Below the pieces are notes generated by a model. It was not told where the DNA came from, searched no databases, and saw only the letters and a program-made list of their open reading frames with translations. From positions 62,001 through 126,000 of the forward strand of contig PAVS01000023.1 of the NCBI GenBank assembly GCA_002713145.1: a stretch of DNA of 64,000 nucleotides. Reading direction: 5' to 3'. The position numbers and the translations under genes were made by a program. Positions 41,832 through 49,743 of the stretch are shown here, piece after piece; the stretch's first letter is position 1, and every line of letters starts with the position of its first letter. The stretch is from Halobacteriovoraceae bacterium. GTDB lineage: Bacteria > Bdellovibrionota > Bacteriovoracia > Bacteriovoracales > Bacteriovoracaceae.

Positions 41832-42620
41832 TTGGAAGTTTATTTTGTAATCGCTCAACCTATTGGTAAAACAAAGAAGTTTAAATTGACTGAAGGTGAG
41901 TACGTTGTGATAGGTCGTTCGCAAGAACACTGTCAGGTCATTTTATCAGATGAGATGGCTTCACAAAAACATTGTAAAGTCTCCTTCATAAATAATTGTA
42001 TTTATATTGAAGACGCCGGCTCGAAAAATGGAATTTACCTTAATGGCTTAAGGGTGCTTAAACAAAGACTTTTCCTTGACGATAAACTCAAGATTGGTGA
42101 TTCCGTCATGTATATTTTGCAAGAACGTTTGAGTGAAGAGAGTAAAGCCTATCTCACTTATAGTGGTAAAGGAGCCAGAAATCAAGGTGGCTATACGATA
42201 GAGCTCGACAAGAGAAGCAAAAACAAATCCTCAAAGTCCATCAAGACAGGAAGCCTAAAGAGTGATATCCAACAAAAATATATTGAAGCTAGAAAAAAAG
42301 CCTATGCCGAACAACGTGCTAGCCGAAATAAGGGCTCTCAAAAAAAAATAAAGAGTCAATCTATAGAGTTTATTGCTTTACTCATTGATTTGAGTTTAAC
42401 CCTCATAGTCTTTGTTGCAGGCTTTTACTCCTCAACCTTGATAACACCTGAAGTATATAATGAAATAGCGTCGGCTAAACTCACCACTATTCAATTTATA
42501 CTGCATCCAAAAATGTCGACGTGGTTATTTGGCTCTTTTATTATTGCTGCCGTCTTTTTTAGTATAAACCGCACCAACTCTAAAGGAAGTATTGGAGAGA
42601 ATATTTTGGGGATAGCTTAA
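41832..42620 (+). CDS. FHA-domain protein with RDD-like membrane tail
   Basis: The 262-residue protein starts at TTG 41832, eight bases after GGAG and one base past the grxB stop. An FHA domain fills about residues 15-90: EYVVIGRSQEHCQVIL, SQKHCKVSF, DAGSKNGIYLNGLRV, with the conserved GRS, SxxH and NG residues for phosphothreonine binding. A basic linker (about 110-170) leads to two membrane helices; SIEFIALLIDLSLTLIVFVA and GSIGENILGIA recall RDD-domain ends in shortened form. It may be a kinase-controlled membrane scaffold. A longer in-frame start inside grxB has no ribosome site. Confidence 0.75.
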   Translation: MEVYFVIAQPIGKTKKFKLTEGEYVVIGRSQEHCQVILSDEMASQKHCKVSFINNCIYIEDAGSKNGIYLNGLRVLKQRLFLDDKLKIGDSVMYILQERLSEESKAYLTYSGKGARNQGGYTIELDKRSKNKSSKSIKTGSLKSDIQQKYIEARKKAYAEQRASRNKGSQKKIKSQSIEFIALLIDLSLTLIVFVAGFYSSTLITPEVYNEIASAKLTTIQFILHPKMSTWLFGSFIIAAVFFSINRTNSKGSIGENILGIA

Positions 42621-43195
42621 TGCCCCTTCTCCCAAATAGTTTCACTTTCTGATTCAGCAAAATTTAAATATCGTGAGAGTATGAAAAAATAATCCGACAT
42701 ACGATTAAGTAGCTCAAGAGAGTTCTCTGGAATTTTATGACCTAACTCATGAAACTCAACGAGCTTTCGCTCACATCGTCTTGAAACGGTACGAAGGACA
42801 TGAGAGTAAGCACCTGCACGAGAGCCACCTGGAAGAATAAAATTTTTAAGCTTTGGTAAAATTTCATCCATTTTATCAATTTCATCTTCAAGTAATTGAA
42901 CGGAGTGAATGGTAATAACAGGAAGTTTATAACTCTCCCATTTATCGCTTTCACAGGCCAACATTGAGCCTAGATCAAAAAGCTTATGTTGGAGATGAAC
43001 AAGAGTGCTCTCGGGATTATGGATGAGTGTCTTTTCATTAGGGATAAGTGTTCTTAACACACCTAAGTGAGAATTAAGTTCATCCACTTCCCCGTAAAGA
43101 TCAATGCGAACATCACTTTTCTTTTTGCGAGTACCACTGACAAGGGATGTTTCATCTTGATCACCTGTTTTAGTATAAACCGAAGACTTGGACAT
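42617..43195 (-). CDS. Cob(I)alamin adenosyltransferase, PduO type
   Basis: The 192-residue enzyme has KSSVYTKTGDQDETSLVSGT, LYGEVDELNSHLGVLR, GGSRAGAYSHVLRTVSRRCE and ELLNRMSDYFFILSRYLN, the ATP- and cobalamin-binding blocks of PduO-type transferases. It makes adenosylcobalamin from cob(I)alamin and ATP. Its start overlaps the icmF stop by one base, and IcmF needs exactly this cofactor. Confidence 0.95.
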   Translation of the reverse strand: MSKSSVYTKTGDQDETSLVSGTRKKKSDVRIDLYGEVDELNSHLGVLRTLIPNEKTLIHNPESTLVHLQHKLFDLGSMLACESDKWESYKLPVITIHSVQLLEDEIDKMDEILPKLKNFILPGGSRAGAYSHVLRTVSRRCERKLVEFHELGHKIPENSLELLNRMSDYFFILSRYLNFAESESETIWEKGH

Positions 43196-46100
43196 TACAT
43201 ATTCCTTCTATAGCGACCACCCACCTCAAATAAGACGTCTGTGATCTGACCCAGGCTACAGTATTGAACCGCATGTAGAAGTTCAACAAAGATATTTCCA
43301 TCTTCGAGAGCCACTTTTTTTATACGTTCGAGGGCTGCTTGTCCCTGAGCTTCATGTTCTTTTTGAAAGTTATGAAGCCTGGTAATTTGCTCGTCTTTCT
43401 CAGCATTTGAAGAGCGTGTTAACTCAATTTCTTTATTTAATTGATCATCAATATTGTCGGCAATATAAGTGTTCACTCCAATAATAGGGAGCTCTCCAGA
43501 GTCTTTTAGGGTTTCATAATAAAGTGATTCCTCTTGGATCTTTGAGCGCTGATACATACTTTCCATGGCACCTAAGACTCCACCCTTATCAGATATCCGC
43601 TCAAATTCACCTAGGACAGCATCCTCAACGATCTCGCACAGTTCATTGACGATATAAGAGCCTTGCAGTGGGTTATCAGTTTTATTGAGACCGAATTCTC
43701 TATTGATAATCATCTGAATGGCCATCGCTCTTCTCACGGACTCAACAGTTGGTGTGGTTATGGCTTCATCATAAGCGTTGGTGTGAAGAGAGTTGCAGTT
43801 ATCGCTTAACGCCAGGAAAGCCTGAAGTGTGGTACGGATATCATTGAAGTCGATTTCTTGAGCATGGAGTGATCGCCCTGAAGTTTGGATATGATATTTG
43901 AGTTTTTGTGATTTGATGTTCGCTCCATACTTATCACGCATGGCTATTGACCAAATTTTCCTAGCCACTCTTCCAATAACTGTATATTCAGGATCAAGTC
44001 CATTAGAGAAGAAAAACGAAAGGTTTCCTGCAAAGTCATCAATGGGTAGGCCACGGCTTAAATAATATTCAACTAAGGTAAAGCCGTTGCTCAGAGTCAA
44101 AGCCAGTTGAGTTATGGGGTTCGCTCCAGCTTCTGCGATATGGTAACCAGAAATAGAAACAGCATAATAATTTTTAATTTTATTTTTACAGAAATATTCC
44201 TGCACATCTCCCATAAGTTTAAGAGAAAATTCCAGAGAAAAGATACAAGTGTTTTGAGCCTGATCTTCTTTCAGTATATCTGCTTGAACCGTCCCACGAA
44301 CTTGTTGCATAACTGCGATTCGCTTAGCTTCATCTTTTTTCTCTTCTTCACTTAAGGCCTGGTTTATGGCCGTATTCATAAACATGGCAAGGATAATAGG
44401 TGCCGGCCCATTGATAGTCATCGAAACAGAAGTTTTTGGAGAAGTCAGATCAAAACCAGCATAGAGGTCTTCCATATCTTTTAAAGTCGCGATGGAAACA
44501 CCAGCTTCACCAATCTTTCCGTAAATATCGGGACGCTTGGCAGGGTCTTGACCATAGAGAGTGACTGAGTCAAAAGCTGTTGAAAGTCTTTTGGCTTCAT
44601 CGTCAGCGGATAAGTAATGGAATCTTTTATTCGTTCTTTTAGGTCCCCCCTCGCCAGCAAACATTCTCTTTGGGTCTTCGTCCTTTCTTTTAAAAGGAAA
44701 TATTCCAGCAGCGAAAGGAAAAGCTCCCGGCAAATTCTCGCTTCTGATAAATTTTATTTTTTCAGCAAGAGAATTTAACTTTGGATACCCCACTCTGGAA
44801 ATCTTTTGCAGAGATAAGGACGTGTATTTTGTTTCAACATGAATTTCCTTGTCTCTTACCTTATAAGTAAACTCACCTTGATCTAGCTCCTCAACAGAGC
44901 GTTCGAAATAATCAAGATGATCAAAGATATCACCTGGAATTTTCTTTTTAATTACTAAGGCTTTGTCTTGAAGTGACTTTTGAGCTGTCTGATCCTGGAT
45001 CACCTTAGAAGCCTTTAAACAAGCATCATAATCATCAAAGAGCTGAATGTACTCTTGGGTTTGTTTATTATAGTTTTTAACAGTTTGAGAGATATCTCTT
45101 AAATAATTTATTTGTTCAGTAGGTATAATGGCTTGTTTGACCAAGGGCTCTTTTTCACAATGAAGTAACTCTACTTCCGAGTTGCGCTCAAAACCAAAGG
45201 TTTCTACCAAATCAGAAAAAAGAGCATTCACCCCTTTATTGTTAAACTTAGAAGCCATAGTTCCATAGACAGGCAGTTCATGATCTTCAGGGCTCCCAGG
45301 ATGATTGGCAAAAAGTTTATGATTGCGTCTATATTGCTTTCGAACATCTCTCATCGCATCTTCCGAACGAGCTTTTTCAAATTTATTGATGACGATAAAA
45401 TCAGCTTGTTCGAGCATTTCTATTTTTTCAAGTTGAGACTGGGCTCCAAATTCTGGAGTCATAACATAAATACATTTATCCGCAACGCTGGTGATCTCAT
45501 CACTCGCTTGTCCAATACCAGAAGTTTCAACGATGATAAGGTCAAAGCTTTGAGACTTGATAAATTGAACGACTTTTTCAATTTGGGGAGAGAGCTCTGT
45601 TTTAGAATTTCGAGTGGCCAGAGAACGAACAAAAAAATTGTCATAACTGGCACTTCCTAATCGAATTCTGTCTCCTAATAAAGCACCCTGAGTTTTCTTT
45701 TTGGTTGGATCCACAGAAATCAACGCAATCTTTTTTTCAGGATAACATCGGTGATATCTAAGTAAGACTTCATCAATTAAAGAGGACTTTCCCGCTCCCC
45801 CTGTTCCGGTGATACCCAAAACCGGAGTTGATTTAGCTTCGAAGCTCACAGGAAGTTCACCTGTGTTTTCTATTTGAGAAATAACTTTAGCCATTTGCGA
45901 GAAATTTAATTCTTTACCAAAGCTAGAGAAATCAACATTCTCAGTTGTAGAGTACTGAGTTCGTTGAATCATATCATCAATAATACCTTCAAGACCCAGT
46001 TGCATACCGTCTTTTGGGTGATAAATTTTTGTGATACCTGCGGCTTCTAGCTCTTTTATTTCTGGGAGGGTGATCACTCCACCTCCGCCACCAAAGATCC

Positions 46101-46362
46101 GAACATCTTGAGCGCCTTGTTCATCAAGTAACTCCCGAATATATTTGAAGTATTCGTTATGGCCACCTTGGTAGGAACTTAAGGCCACAGCATGAGCATC
46201 TTCACAAATAGCTGCATCTACAACTTCTTTAGCACTTCTGTTGTGTCCTAAGTGAATGACTTCAACGCCTTTTGCTTGCAGTAATCGTCGCATAATATTA
46301 ATCGAAACATCATGGCCATCAAATAAAGAGGCTGCTGTAACAAATCTTAATCTGGTGTTCAT
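43195..46362 (-). CDS. icmF: Fused isobutyryl-CoA mutase (IcmF)
   Basis: The 1055-residue protein has three parts in IcmF order. The N-terminal B12 domain (1-135) carries FDGHDVSINIMRRLL, with His17 the expected cobalt ligand. A MeaB-like GTPase chaperone domain follows, with Walker A GITGTGGAGKSS (183-194) and ALISVDPTKKK. The C-terminal mutase barrel (about 550-1055) has AFPFAAGIFPFKRKDEDPKR, FDSVTLYGQDPAKRPDIYGK, IGEAGVSIATLKDMEDLYAG and TSVSMTINGPAPIILAMFMN. It interconverts isobutyryl-CoA and butyryl-CoA with adenosylcobalamin. Separate methylmalonyl-CoA mutase lacks the central GTPase. The adenosyltransferase is the next gene. Confidence 0.95.
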   Translation of the reverse strand: MNTRLRFVTAASLFDGHDVSINIMRRLLQAKGVEVIHLGHNRSAKEVVDAAICEDAHAVALSSYQGGHNEYFKYIRELLDEQGAQDVRIFGGGGGVITLPEIKELEAAGITKIYHPKDGMQLGLEGIIDDMIQRTQYSTTENVDFSSFGKELNFSQMAKVISQIENTGELPVSFEAKSTPVLGITGTGGAGKSSLIDEVLLRYHRCYPEKKIALISVDPTKKKTQGALLGDRIRLGSASYDNFFVRSLATRNSKTELSPQIEKVVQFIKSQSFDLIIVETSGIGQASDEITSVADKCIYVMTPEFGAQSQLEKIEMLEQADFIVINKFEKARSEDAMRDVRKQYRRNHKLFANHPGSPEDHELPVYGTMASKFNNKGVNALFSDLVETFGFERNSEVELLHCEKEPLVKQAIIPTEQINYLRDISQTVKNYNKQTQEYIQLFDDYDACLKASKVIQDQTAQKSLQDKALVIKKKIPGDIFDHLDYFERSVEELDQGEFTYKVRDKEIHVETKYTSLSLQKISRVGYPKLNSLAEKIKFIRSENLPGAFPFAAGIFPFKRKDEDPKRMFAGEGGPKRTNKRFHYLSADDEAKRLSTAFDSVTLYGQDPAKRPDIYGKIGEAGVSIATLKDMEDLYAGFDLTSPKTSVSMTINGPAPIILAMFMNTAINQALSEEEKKDEAKRIAVMQQVRGTVQADILKEDQAQNTCIFSLEFSLKLMGDVQEYFCKNKIKNYYAVSISGYHIAEAGANPITQLALTLSNGFTLVEYYLSRGLPIDDFAGNLSFFFSNGLDPEYTVIGRVARKIWSIAMRDKYGANIKSQKLKYHIQTSGRSLHAQEIDFNDIRTTLQAFLALSDNCNSLHTNAYDEAITTPTVESVRRAMAIQMIINREFGLNKTDNPLQGSYIVNELCEIVEDAVLGEFERISDKGGVLGAMESMYQRSKIQEESLYYETLKDSGELPIIGVNTYIADNIDDQLNKEIELTRSSNAEKDEQITRLHNFQKEHEAQGQAALERIKKVALEDGNIFVELLHAVQYCSLGQITDVLFEVGGRYRRNM

Positions 46363-46419
46363 ATTTTTATCCTTCCCTTATTGGCAGTTAAATACCATAA
46401 CTGGCCCTCAGGCGCAAAA

Positions 46420-47145
46420 TCAAAGTCTTCTACTGCTACGCAAAATTATGCCTATAGCAAGAGCAAAAAGAGCTAATGAAATCAGCTGAGACGTTGAGAA
46501 AAGTCCAAAGAAATCTACTCCTCTTATTTTATCACCTCTAAAATATTCAAGCACAAAGCGAATCACACTATAGCTCAATAAATACACCCAAAGGACTGGC
46601 TTATTGGACTGAAATCTTTTCAAGAGATAAAAGCCTAAAGAAAGAAGAGCAAAAGCCTCATAAAGTTGCACTGGATGGCGAGTCGTCCCATGCATCGACA
46701 CTGCGAAAAATAAATCTGTGGGAGTCCCATAACAACATCCGGCCATAAAACAAGCGACTCGGCCTAATCCGTGACAAAGAACCAGGACAGGAACAGCAAA
46801 ACTAAACTCACGAATTTTCACACCAAGCAACTTGGCATAGCACAAGGTAGCGACAATCCCAAAAATAGCCCCTCCATAGAATACAAATCCTCCTCCTAGC
46901 CAAAAGCTACTCTGCCCTGTCGCTTGAATGATAAGTTCATGATTGAGGGTGATGAGATAGAGGATTTTAGCGCCTAGCCATGAGCTTAAAAAGACAAGAA
47001 TAAAGTAGAGCCCAAAATAAGGTATTTTTATCGACTTAATTTGAATCAGAAAACGAGAGAGTTCATAGGAAAGGCCCCATACTACTCCTAAAATGAGAGG
47101 ATAGGTATAGACAGTTATGCCTGCGAACTCAAAGTGAGGTAGCAT
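46420..47145 (-). CDS. lgt: Prolipoprotein diacylglyceryl transferase
   Basis: The 241-residue polytopic protein has YPLILGVVWGLSYELSRFLI, the glycine-rich GGGFVFYGGAIFGIVATLCY, the Lgt signature region HGLGRVACFMAGCCYG, HPVQLYEAFALL and RGVDFFGLFSTSQLISLALF. It adds diacylglycerol to the lipobox cysteine. The signature is CFMAGCC rather than the classical NFxNGE, as in the shorter Lgt-like proteins. It overlaps lspA by 17 bases, so the lipoprotein pathway genes are clustered. Confidence 0.88.
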   Translation of the reverse strand: MLPHFEFAGITVYTYPLILGVVWGLSYELSRFLIQIKSIKIPYFGLYFILVFLSSWLGAKILYLITLNHELIIQATGQSSFWLGGGFVFYGGAIFGIVATLCYAKLLGVKIREFSFAVPVLVLCHGLGRVACFMAGCCYGTPTDLFFAVSMHGTTRHPVQLYEAFALLSLGFYLLKRFQSNKPVLWVYLLSYSVIRFVLEYFRGDKIRGVDFFGLFSTSQLISLALFALAIGIILRSSRRL

Positions 47146-47665
47146 TCTTTCTGTTCTTTAAACTGATAAGATAGTCTAAAACCAACAGAGCAATCGCAAT
47201 GGAGATAGCACTATCAGCAATATTAAAGATAGCAAAATGCCAAGAGGGGAGTTGAGTAAATCCCAAATCAATTCCACGAGAATAGACTGCGATAAAATCA
47301 ACAACATAATCGAGTCTAATGCGATCAAGAATATTTCCCAATGCTCCCCCCAGAATGAGCGAGTATGAAACCATTTGTAGTTTATTTTTTACTCTTAAAG
47401 CGTCCCAAAATAATTTTGCAACAAAGGCACAAACAAACAAAGGGAGTATTTTAAACAACACTAGTCTAAGGACACTGGAAAAACTATCTCCAAAACTAAA
47501 AGCCACCCCTTGATTTTGTGCATAGGTAAAATTAAGAAAGCCATTAATGATAGTTATGCTTTCACCCAACCTAAAATTCTCCTCCACAAGAATTTTAGAC
47601 ACTTGATCTAGCACAAAAACCGAAATGACAATTGCAAGGTAAGGAAATATCTTTTTATTTTTCAT
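47129..47665 (-). CDS. lspA: Lipoprotein signal peptidase, first of two tandem copies
   Basis: The 178-residue aspartyl protease of four membrane helices has NQGVAFSFGD, GGALGNILDRIRLDYVVDF and FNIADSAI. The catalytic pair is Asp123 (VVDF) and Asp151 (IADS), as in E. coli Asp124/Asp143. It removes signal peptides from diacylated prolipoproteins. The neighbouring 47669-48232 gene is a second copy, and lgt follows, overlapping by 17 bases. Confidence 0.95.
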   Translation of the reverse strand: MKNKKIFPYLAIVISVFVLDQVSKILVEENFRLGESITIINGFLNFTYAQNQGVAFSFGDSFSSVLRLVLFKILPLFVCAFVAKLFWDALRVKNKLQMVSYSLILGGALGNILDRIRLDYVVDFIAVYSRGIDLGFTQLPSWHFAIFNIADSAISIAIALLVLDYLISLKNRKNATSL

Positions 47666-47668
47666 AAT

Positions 47669-48232
47669 TTAGTTCTTAGAGACTATTTGTTGTGAGGAAA
47701 GCTCTTCACTTTCTTCACGTAACTTTCTTTTACGTTCTTTAAAAAAATCTATAATAATCAAAAAGGCTGCAATGGTAATAAATGAATCTGATATATTAAA
47801 AGTAGCAAAATGTTTATATTGCGCCATTCCCAATTTATTTTGACCGGTCTTAATGTAAAAATCAAAAAAATCTACAACATAATCGAGACGAATCCTATCA
47901 ATAATATTTCCGATAGCGCCTCCAAGGACAAAGGCATAGGCAAAACTCATGAGCTTCGGACCTCGTAACGAATGCCACAATAGACTTAGCAACCAAAAGC
48001 AAGCAATGACAGGAAGTATTTTAAACAAAATGATTCTAGGCCATTGACCGTAGTCATTTCCAAAACCAAACGCAGCACCTTTATTATGAACATATTTCAA
48101 ATTGAAAAAACCATCAATGACTTCAACTGACTCACCTAAATAAAAATGACTCGCGACATAGGTCTTTGACCACTGATCAAGACCAATGATCACGATGATA
48201 ATAGCAAAGTATAAAAACAACTTCCCCATCAA
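47669..48232 (-). CDS. lspA: Lipoprotein signal peptidase, second tandem copy
   Basis: The 187-residue paralogue has NKGAAFGFGND, GGAIGNIIDRIRLDYVVDFF and FNISDSFI; the catalytic aspartates are Asp121 and Asp149, so it looks active. It shares the RIRLDYVVDF segment exactly with the other copy but differs widely elsewhere, which means the duplication is not recent. Only three bases separate the two genes. Its start overlaps the stop of the sigma-54 activator gene by four bases. Confidence 0.95.
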   Translation of the reverse strand: MMGKLFLYFAIIIVIIGLDQWSKTYVASHFYLGESVEVIDGFFNLKYVHNKGAAFGFGNDYGQWPRIILFKILPVIACFWLLSLLWHSLRGPKLMSFAYAFVLGGAIGNIIDRIRLDYVVDFFDFYIKTGQNKLGMAQYKHFATFNISDSFITIAAFLIIIDFFKERKRKLREESEELSSQQIVSKN

Positions 48233-49728
48233 TAAAAATCTTTTGGATTAAGCTCGTACTTTTCTATTTTTCTTAAAAGTGTCTTCTTAGGGATATTAGC
48301 ATTTAAAGCTGTTTGATTAATTTTCCCTTTGTTGAGCTTGAGCGCTTGAACAATAAATTCTTGTTCAAACTTATCTTTAGCAGACTGGAAATCCATTTTG
48401 ACTTCACCGTCTTCCTTAGTGGCAAAGCTAAATTGATACTGATCGTCTATAGCATTATCACGATCACGATCTAGCACTGAATCTTTAATTCCTTTAAAAT
48501 CAATAGGAGCATCATTTACACTTACATCTTGGTTAGTATCAATCTGATCTTGTTCAGATTTTATTTTTCCAGGAAGTGCAGAGAGCGTAATTTGATCACT
48601 GGACTCCATGATAAAACAATGCTCAATTGTATTTCTTAACTCTCGAATATTTCCAGGCCAAGCGTAGTTTTTCATAACTTCGAGAGCATCATTTGACGCC
48701 CCTTTGACTTCCAAGCCGTGAACATTATTAAAGTAATTTACATAGTAATTCACCAAATGTGGTACATCCGATTTTCTTTCTCTAAGAGGGGGAAGATAGA
48801 CTGGCAAAACATTAAGGCGATAAAATAAGTCTTCTCTAAAACTTCCGTCTTCGATCATTTTCTCGAAAGGTTTATGTGAAGCCGCAATAATTCGCACATC
48901 CACTGAAATCTCTCTATTAGAACCCACAGGTGTAAACTTTCGCTCTTGGAGAATTCTCAAGAGCTTCACTTGCATTTGAGGAGATATATCACCGATTTCA
49001 TCGAGAAAAAGAGTTCCTCCATCAGCATATTGAAACTTACCAATTTTTCTCGCATCTGCCCCAGTAAAAGCTCCCTTCTCGTGACCAAACAATTCTGACT
49101 CAATCAAGTTTTCAGAAATGGCCCCACAGTTAACAGCTACAAATTTATTATCCTTACGAGGTCCATTAAAATGAATAGCTTTGGCCACCAGCTCTTTCCC
49201 TGTCCCCGACTCTCCTCGAATGAGTACAGGTGTATTAACTTTAGCGAGCTTCGAAATAACATCGAAAACTTTTTGCATAGAATTGGACTCACCAACAAAT
49301 TTATCTTCTTTATTATCTTCACCTAATGAAAGTGTAGGAGCCGAGAAGGCCGTTGTTTCAACCATCGATCTGGCTTTAAGGGCCCTCTTAATAAGAGCGA
49401 CTAAATTATCCGACGTGATAGGTTTTTCTAGATAATTAAATGCTCCCTCTTTAACGGCTTTGACTGCATCTGAGACGTTTGAATAAGCTGTTAGAATGAG
49501 AACGATAATTGATGAGTCATGCTTTTTGATTTCCACCAGTGCTTCTAGCCCATCCATCTCGGGCATGTTCACATCCATTACTACCAAATCATATTTTTCT
49601 CTATAAACAGCATTAACAGCCTCTTTACCGTTATCAGCAACATCTACTTTAAAGTGATGAAACTCTAGAGCTTGCCTAACATTGGACTGAAGAACTTTAT
49701 CATCATCTACCACTAATACTTTATGCAT
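48229..49728 (-). CDS. NtrC-family sigma-54-dependent response regulator
   Basis: The 499-residue regulator has a receiver domain (1-120) with Asp9/Asp10 and the phosphoacceptor Asp52 (VVMDVNMPEMDG). The AAA+ domain has GESGTGKE (Walker A), the sigma-54 contact loop GAFTGA and DEIGDISPQMQVKLLRIL. A Fis-type helix-turn-helix closes the protein (INQTALNANIPKKTLLRKIE). It activates sigma-54 promoters when phosphorylated. The ATG at 49728 has AGGAG eight bases upstream; a TTG at 49743 does not. It is directly behind the CHASE2 histidine kinase, its likely partner. A strong sigma-54 promoter is found at 56434 before the pilin gene. Confidence 0.93.
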   Translation of the reverse strand: MHKVLVVDDDKVLQSNVRQALEFHHFKVDVADNGKEAVNAVYREKYDLVVMDVNMPEMDGLEALVEIKKHDSSIIVLILTAYSNVSDAVKAVKEGAFNYLEKPITSDNLVALIKRALKARSMVETTAFSAPTLSLGEDNKEDKFVGESNSMQKVFDVISKLAKVNTPVLIRGESGTGKELVAKAIHFNGPRKDNKFVAVNCGAISENLIESELFGHEKGAFTGADARKIGKFQYADGGTLFLDEIGDISPQMQVKLLRILQERKFTPVGSNREISVDVRIIAASHKPFEKMIEDGSFREDLFYRLNVLPVYLPPLRERKSDVPHLVNYYVNYFNNVHGLEVKGASNDALEVMKNYAWPGNIRELRNTIEHCFIMESSDQITLSALPGKIKSEQDQIDTNQDVSVNDAPIDFKGIKDSVLDRDRDNAIDDQYQFSFATKEDGEVKMDFQSAKDKFEQEFIVQALKLNKGKINQTALNANIPKKTLLRKIEKYELNPKDFY

Positions 49729-49743
49729 ATTCAAACTCCTCAA

